Shown here: one piece after another, positions 1 to 9,000 of the stretch
Layout of the letters: the number at the start of each line of letters is the position of its first letter
Numbering within the stretch: the stretch's first letter is position 1
Position numbers and translations under genes: made by a program
From: Chrysoperla carnea
Taxonomy: Eukaryota > Arthropoda > Insecta > Neuroptera > Chrysopidae
Assembly: GCF_905475395.1 (NCBI RefSeq)
Contig: NC_058341.1
Span: 34,301,501-34,365,500, forward strand
Reading direction: 5' to 3'
Length of the DNA: 64,000 nucleotides
Notes under the pieces: generated by a model
Database searches by the model: none
The model's input: the letters and a program-made list of their open reading frames with translations, nothing else
What the model was told of the DNA's origin: nothing

Positions 1-3000
1 ATTTAGACGATAAGCCTAAGCTTACTAGATTATTACCGGAAACAGATAATAATTCAACAATTTTTCCATGGTCCCCAACACCTTTTAGAAAGGGTGCAAG
101 TATTATTTCGGATAAGAAAGTGAGTTTTATTATTGTGATATTTTTTTTGTTTATTTGAAATATTGAATAATTTTAGAAAATAAATACGGAATGTGATGAT
201 TTATATCCAAATTGCGATGTAAGTGTTTGGCTTCGATCTTGTGAGCAGGAAATTATCGAACCAATAGAGGGAACGGTCACAGGTAGGATTTATAAAATTT
301 GTTTTACAGTTATAAAAAAAAATTGCAAATCATTTGCGCCTAATATACGCTCCTCGTTTTAAACAATTTTTCCATTTGAACTTTTTTGGGAATCCAACAT
401 TTTATATCTAAAAATCGTTTCTAAATATGTTATATCCCACAAAAAAAAATTTACCTCAAAAAATACTTTTCCCGAAATATTTGAACATATTTTGCTTTCA
501 TTTTGAGCAGAAAAATCGTGTGAAGGTAATTTTCTCCATATTTGAATTCTTCGGAGGTAACTTGAAATCCAAAAATCACAATTTTTGAGAGGAGTAAAAA
601 ATTATTTCCTCTGGCTCAATTAAAATAGGTGAAACAAGTGAAAATAAACAATTGACTGAGTTAATTGTTGAAATACCCTATATAGACAGTGTTGAATATC
701 AGACCTTGTATTGTTTTATAAATTAAAAAAGTTTAAAAAAACAAAAACTTTTATGTCAAATAAAATGGTGACTTTCTGGCCGCCCTTGGAAAAATTCGAA
801 AAATTTTGTCTTCCTTCCTATTGCCCGACAGGTTTGGTATGAAATTAGAATCAATAGAGTATTTATACGTATTTATAAAAATATCTACCTACAATTTTCA
901 ACCTTCTACCTTGTATAGTTTTGGAGAAAATGGAAATTTATATTCTAGCCTAATTTGCACCCTCACAGCGAAACAAAAATGTTTACGAAAGAATGTTTCA
1001 AACAAAAGTTGTTTATTTTTTTTATATATATCATTATATACTATTTGTATTTAGGGATCATTCCAAAATGGTTAAATGGAGCTTTATATCGAAATGGTCC
1101 AGGTTCTATAAAAGTTGGTGATATGGAATTTAAGCATTTATTTGATAGTTCAGCATTACTTCATAGGTATAAAAATGTTTTCACGATATATTATGAAAAT
1201 AGTTTAATTTATAGCTTCCAATCTGCACAGTTTCAAATTTTGATAATACCAAAACTGAATAAATATGGCTTTTTCCATTTTATGTGCCCTAAGTAAGTTA
1301 ATAACCAATTAGACTTATCCCTTTTTTTTAGATTTTCTATTCAAAATGGAAAAGTAACTTATCAATGTCGATTTTTACAAACCGATGTTTATAAGAAAAA
1401 CAATGAAGCTGGAAGAATTGTCATAACCGAGTTTGGAACAGCATCAGTGCCAGATCCATGTCAAACTATATTTAATAAGTAAGTTTGAAAACACGGTAAT
1501 TTTTTATTTGTCTTTTTATAAGAAGGAAAATTATTGGAAAACTTTTTATTTAATTTGTAAAGAGCTATCAAAAAATGAAAATTTCATCAGGGTTTTATTT
1601 TAACTATTTTGTAATGGAGTCCCAAAAATAGTGTAAAATACACATTATTTTTTGTGCATACGCTAAAATTCGAATTTGTAACTGTTTTAAAAATCGCTAA
1701 AATGCAAATTTTTAACTTATAGTTGTCGTTTAGAGGGTTCAAGATTCAGAACTCAACACTTTTCGCATCTATTTGAAAATTCAAAAAGTTAAAAATTTTC
1801 AACACATTTAATGATGCATATCTTTCAAATAAAAAACCCGTTAATGCAATTATTCTTTGGAGAGCTTAATTTTACTCTGTGTTTTTTAGTTTTATCTAAA
1901 AAACACATAATTAGTACCTACAATAACGAGAAAGGTTTGAAACCAAGTCGAATTCCACCCACGATAAAATTTTAACTCTGTTATGACTTTAATTATTTAT
2001 CATTTATATATTTTTAGAAAAAAATAAAAAGCACAAAGTAAAATTTTGCCCAACTCTAATGGACTAATCACCTTTAAGTTATAGTTTTAAAAAATGATGG
2101 AAGCGCAGTTAAAATATGCAATGCATATAGTCTTACTATCTACTTTGTATTTATTTGCGCTCCCACCATATTTAATAATAGACTTTTTCATTTAAAATAA
2201 TGATTGTTTTTTGTTTCGGGCAGATGTCAAAAAACTGTTCAAGTAAAGACATACATAACACATATCTTCTATCTTTGTCAAAAACCGTCGTTTGATAAAG
2301 GTAAAAGATAATTATTTTCTTTACTTGAATAGTTTATTGACAACTGTCCGAAACAATAGCAAATCGATGAAAAGGTCTATGGTTAAGCCGCCCAATTCGC
2401 TTTCTGAAAATACCAAAATTATGTAAGTGGACGAATCTGAAAAAGATTCGTAAACATTATGGAACCGTGTACGATACAGTTCAGGCTTCAAATCTAATAA
2501 AATTAGATCGTATAATTCCAAATGGAAAAATTTTTTTAGTCTTTTCCTTTAAGGTACCATTGTCAACCTAAATTTATCTTCGAATTGGGGGAAAAAATTT
2601 GCTACTGCTATAAAGTTTTGTTTCAGTATATTTCACTTGTCAATAAAATCCCTAAAAATTTCTTTTTAATTTTTTAGAATTTCATCCGTATTTAAAGGTG
2701 GATCAGATAATGCAATGATTTCGGTATATCCATTTGGAGATGAATTGTACGCCTTTACAGAAATTCCGAAAATTTTTAAATTTAATCCTGATACTCTTGA
2801 GACCGAAGGAAAAGTTAATGTGTCTGAACATATAGGAATTGTTAATCATACTTCACATCCACATGTCATGCCTAGTGGTAAATGAAGTGTTACAGTTCCA
2901 CCTGTGTTTCCAAAACATTTTTTAAGTATTATCAATTAATCGGGAAATTTTATTACAGGACATGTATATAATTTGGGCTTATCCATGTCAAAATTTGGAC

Positions 3001-6000
3001 CAAAGCATAGCATAATGTGTTTTCCACCAGCAGGAGATGGAATCGAGGATTTAACAATGTTTGATCAAGCATACATTGTTAACAGTATACCGGCAAGATG
3101 GCCCTTAAATCCACCCTATATGCATACTTTCGGTAAACGTTTTATAAAAGTTTTTTTTTAATTGGATTTTGAATACAAATTTTCATTGTTAAAGGTATCA
3201 CAGAAAATTATTTTATAATTGTGGAACAACCTTTATGTGTCTCAGTACCATCGATGTTCAAAGCACGACTTAATAATGAAGCTTTCGCTTCAGCTTTAAA
3301 ATGGTATCCAAATGAACAGGTATGTTTTTTTTTAATGAGTATATCCAAGGTGATTCTATAGCTCGGAAGAAACATGCCTAAAGCGTATGAAATACCTATT
3401 CTAATAAGAACATTTACGTATGCATGGGAAATTGTTTTTTTATCTTTACGCATGAACTAGAGTTTAAAAAACTGCTATTAAATTGTACCAAAAATTACGA
3501 AAAATAAATTTTTTTGGGCGTAAGATCTATACATATTTCATTTTTTTTACGTCAACAATACACCCAATTAAATTTAAGCTTTATGAAATCTATGTCTCTA
3601 GAACAATGGGTACGAACGATATTTGGCCATGATTATCGTTTTCGCTTGGTTATCAAGTTAATTTTGGACCAAAACTTACAAAAATCGGGCAGCTTTCGTT
3701 GGATCAAAATTTGCCCAAAACAAAGTTTTGAATCTTTTGATCATGAATCAGAAATCGAAAAAATTTAAGATAATCCAATTTGTGAAGTAAATATGTATGT
3801 TCTTTGATTTCAGACTATTATAAATGTTTTAAGTCGTGACACAGAGAAAATTAAATACAAATTTTATGCAGAAGCATTCTTTTATTTGCATATCATAAAT
3901 CAATATGAATATGCAAATCATATTGTGATTGATATTTGCTGTTATCGTGATCCTGCAATGCTGGATTGTATGTATGTTGAAACAATGAAAGTAAGTTTTT
4001 TTATCCTTAACATTATTACCAAATTAAAATTTTTACCTTCATTATAATTATTACCATAATTAATTCGATCTGAAGTACAATTTCTTTCCTATTGCAATTC
4101 AGTGAGTCGTGAAATTTTATAGCTACAATGTTTCTTTTGTTATATCAAATATCTGTATCAACCGTCGCGGTAAATACACTTATAAAAAACATTCCAGACA
4201 ATCCGGTATGCAAAAAGTCTCATCTAAAATGAACCTTACATAATTTTTGTGAAACAATATTTTATCTTGTCTAAATCTCAGCTTTCTTGGGAGAATTTTT
4301 TTTTCATGAAATACATTTAAACCTGCCTGGTAGAATTTTAAACATGACTAAAATAATATATATCTTTTTATTTCATTAAGTACCAACATTTAAAGGTATT
4401 AAAATTTCCTGTTTTTATAAACTTGACTATAACAGACATTCTACCTTAATAATTGTTGCGAAGGAATACATTTAGTACAGTGAAAGATGTTACAAATAAA
4501 GGAAAATGAAAGAAACCGCTCGCATTTTGCTAAAACCTCATGGAATGTGCTTCTTAGGTGTCAAATATCATTAGTAAGGCATAAGTTAGTGGTACAAATG
4601 TTTCTATTTGTTAATAAACAATTAATTGTTAATTAAATGAAACGGTCAATCTTAAAGTTGACTTACAAAATTAATAAATAGGTATCTTGAATTTCGTATA
4701 CTTATACATGTATAATAGTATTAATAATGTTTGAAATAAAAACATTGATTACTTTTTGAATTGTTATTTTTAATTACCATTTAACTTTACAATGCAGCTC
4801 AACTGAACTGTGTCAAATACAAAAATTCATCGCTATTTATACACAAATCTAAGTTTACTAGAAAAACCTAGAAACGGTATATTGATCATATAAAAATGCA
4901 TTTGTTCTAGATTCTTCTAAATAAAAACAATTTCTGTAGTTCATTAATTTTCTAATGGATGGCGCTCATATCAACTTTTTATTTATCTATTTTGTACTTG
5001 ACATTTCTAATACTCCCACCAAAAGTTGATATGGGTGCCTTACAGTTTTCTTAACCCTAAATTGTATCTGAGTCTCGCAAAATTATCTCTGCTAATACCT
5101 TTAGTAAAAATATCGGCCTTCTGATCTTTACTATTAACATATAAAATTTTAATTATTTTTTCTTTTACTAAATCTTTAATATAATGATATCTGACATCAA
5201 AATGTTTGCTCCTCTTCTTGGAAACTTCGTCCTTGATCACACAGATGGCACTCTTGTTGTCCACATGTAAGGTAATGACTTTGTCTTTTCCGGTCAGTTC
5301 TTCATACAAATTTCGGATCCAAATGGCTTCTCTTGCTGCTTCACTTGCTGCCACATATTCTGCCTCAGTTGTTGATAAAACTACAAGTCTTTGTTTTCTG
5401 GATGCCCATGATACAGCTGCACCTCCATGTTGAAATACATATCCACTAGTTGACTTTCTATCATCTGTATCTCCAGCAAAATCTGCATCTGAATAACCTT
5501 CCAAATCTCCTTCAGTTTGGTAAAGAAGACCATATTCTTTAGTTCCTTGTAAGTATTTTAAAATTTTCTTGACAGCATTCCAATGAATTGTTTTTGGATC
5601 TTCTAAGAATTGACTTGCTCGACCCACCGCATAGCTGATATCTGGCCTTGAAATGATAGCTAAAAACATGAGGCTTCCAACTGCCTCTCGATATGGTACT
5701 TCGTTTTTGACACTTTTCAGTTTGTGTGGATGGTCTTTTTCGCTGAGTGATTGAGTAGCGTCCACTGGTACTGAGCTTGGATTGGAATCATCACTTCCAA
5801 ATCTACTGAGCACTTTTTCAATGTAATTTTTCTGGTGGATGAAGATTGAGCCGTTTTTCTGAATAATTTCCATACCCAAATAATAGTGCAATGGTGAACT
5901 TAAAACCTTGAAAGTATCTTGTAGTCCATTGATCAGTTTTTTCAATTCTTCTGCATTTTTGGCTGCAATTAGTCCATCATCCACATAAATTGCAACAAAC

Positions 6001-9000
6001 ATAGAATGATTTTGATTTGAAAAAATACATGCATCAACTTTGCTCTGTTTTAAACCATATTTCTTGAGAAATTCAGTAAATCGATTATTCCACATTTTTC
6101 CAGACTGTTTCAAGCCATAAATACTTTGTTTCAGCTTACATACTTTATCAGTTCCATCTTCATAGCCTTTTGGTTGCTCCATATACAATTCTTCATCTAA
6201 TTTTGCATACAGGTAGGCTGTAGTCACATCAAATTGTTCCAGCGTCATATTTTCTTTTACAGCCAATGACAAAATAAGTCTGATTGAGTCATATCTAGCT
6301 ACTGGACTTGAAATTTCTGTATAATCGATGCCATATATCTGGGAATAACCACAGCATACTAATCTGGCTTTATATCTTTCAATTTGACCATGTTCATTTC
6401 TTTTAATTTTGTACACCCATTTATTTTTAAGAGCCTTCCTGTCTGCTGGTAATTCACTCAAAATCCAAACTTTGTGCTTCTTCATGGATTCCATTTCCTT
6501 ATTCATTGCCTGTTTCCATTTTTCATGATTTTCATCTTTTATTGCTTCTTCATAAGTTCTTGGTTCCAGTGGTTCAGCTCCAGTAATTAAAGCTTCTGCG
6601 ATAACACTTCCTGGATCATAAGCGTATCTAGCTGGTTTTCTTATTTTATCTCTGTCTCTCAATTTTCTGGTAGACTCAACGGTCTTATCTCCATCTGAAT
6701 CTTCGGAACTTTCTGCTGATCTATATTCATTCTCATCATCTTCTTTTTCTGCTTCAATCTCCTTTTCTTTATCTTCACTTTGAGTTCCTTCTTCATTTTC
6801 ATCTTTTTCAATAATTTTGAGATTTCTCTGTTCAGATTCAGGTTCTCTAAAGATGACATCTCTGTGTAATTCGATTTTTCCAGTATTTTCAAAATATACT
6901 TTATAGCCTTTGACATTTTCATCGTAGCCCACAAAAATTCCTTTTCTTGATTTTTCATCCCATTTTCTTCTTTTTTGCTTTGGGATATGGCAATAAACTT
7001 CTGAACCAAATACTTTCAAATTTTCAATTTCTGCATCTTTACCAAACCACAATTCATTAGGTGTTTTTCCAGGGACTGATGAAGTTCCAGTTCTGTTCAG
7101 GATGTATACCATAGTATTGACAGCTTCAGCCCAAAATTTCTTTGGCAATTTCGCTGCACATCTTAAAGTTCTGGCTCCTTCAACAATGGTTCGCAAGTCC
7201 CTTTCAGCAGATCCATTTTGCTCCGGTGCATATCCAACAGTAGTCTGATGTCTGATTCCATATCTTTTCAAAATTTCTTTGACTTCTTCATTACAATCTT
7301 CTGTACCTCGATCTGTTCTCAATACTTTAACTTTTCTGTCAGTTTCTGTTTTCACACTTCTGATATAATCGCTCAAAATTCTTTTGACTTCACTTTTTTG
7401 TTTCAAGAAAAATACTTTTCTGTAATGTGAGAAGTCATCTTTGAACAGGACAAAGTACCTGCTCCCACCGATCGAATATTCTACTGGTCCGCATACATCT
7501 GAGTGGATTATTTCGCCTGGTTCATGTGTTTTAGTATTAGTTGTTGGAAATGGCTTTCTTTGTTGTTTTCCAAATACACAAGGCTCACAAAATTCTTCTT
7601 TCTTATCTGTTTTGATGTTGAATTTCTCCAAAATTTTCTTCACATGATTCATGTTTTGATGACCCAAACGTTGGTGCCATAATTGTAAACTGGTTAGGTT
7701 TACTTGACCGACTGATTGAATTTCTTCATTGATTTTAGCATTCAGCACCCACAAGCTTCCTTTGAGTGTTCCATCTAATATTTTGACATTATTTTTCTTG
7801 ATGGTACAATTCTGGCCTTGTAAAATAATCTTGCAACCAAATTGAACTGCTCTTCGTGGCGAAAACAGATTCATTTTCAATTTTGGCACGTATAGTACTT
7901 CTCTCAATAGAACTTTTTCTTCGAAGCCTTTGGTCCATGTTTTCAATTCAATTGTACCTTCACCATACGCTTGAATTTCTTTTCCATCACCCAAACTGAC
8001 AGTTCGTTCTCCTTGGAATGATTTGTAATTTTTGAGGTAATTCTTGTTGTACGTCATATGTTGTGTGGCTCCAGAATCGATAATCCATGATTCACCATGT
8101 GGATTTTCTGTATACGAGCTCAAAGCAGCACTGAAGTTTAAACTTTCTTTCTTCATTCTGCAGTCCTTCTGGAAATGCCCAACTTTTCCGCAGTTGTGGC
8201 ACTTGATACCTTGTTTGATTCGACAGTTGAGCTGAACGTGGCCCAAATTTCCACAGTGGTAACACTTCTTCACATTATCTTGCTTATTGGCATTTGGATT
8301 TTTGTCCCATTTTCCTCTTTGCTGAAATCTGTTTTTCTTTCTGTGACTGACAAGGGCATTGTTTTCTTCTTTTGACTCTGATTTTTCTGTGGATAACTTA
8401 TTTTTCAACCTTTCTTCTTCAATCAACAATCGGGCAGTGAGATTGTTCAGCTTCTTTTCTTCTGCAGGCGTACTGTCCCAAGCTGAATGGAAATGTGCAA
8501 ATTCGGGTGGCAGGGTATTCAGAATTTTGGCCATCAACATTCCTTCGGATACATTTTCACCCAGTTCTTTCATTTGACTCACCAGGTGTTCCAGCTTTGA
8601 GATGTGGTTACCAACACCATCCTCTTTATTGTAGACTACATTGTAAAATTTCTGTTCCAGAATATGTAATGAGGCGTCTGATTTGTGACCATACACAGCA
8701 TTCAATTTGTCCAACATTTTCTTCGATGTGTCACAAGAAAACAGCAATGAGAGAACCTTTTCACTTACTGAAGTTACTATGACCCTTTGAGCAGCATTCT
8801 CAACTTGATTCCAGTTTTTCAACATCTCAGCATCTATTGGTTTCTCTGTGTGAAGCAATTCGCCATTCTTCATGCTTTTCAAGATGATTGTAATTTGGAA
8901 TTTCCATGCTTGGTAATTTTCATTACCCACCAGCTTGATGGTTTTCAATTCTTCCATCGTTTCACTGTACATTTACACTTCACTGTATTTCAATTACAAG

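Noticed and set aside
955..1296. 113-aa frame starting at 955 as a separate gene
   Set aside because: Its useful part (1055-1166) is ninaB exon 3; residues before and after are intron, shown by acceptor TTTAG at 1054 and donor GTATAAAA at 1167 that restores HRF with exon 4.
3514..3768. 84-aa frame in ninaB intron 7
   Set aside because: Lies between well-placed splice sites 3319 and 3814, has no recognisable domain, and skipping it keeps the oxygenase frame.
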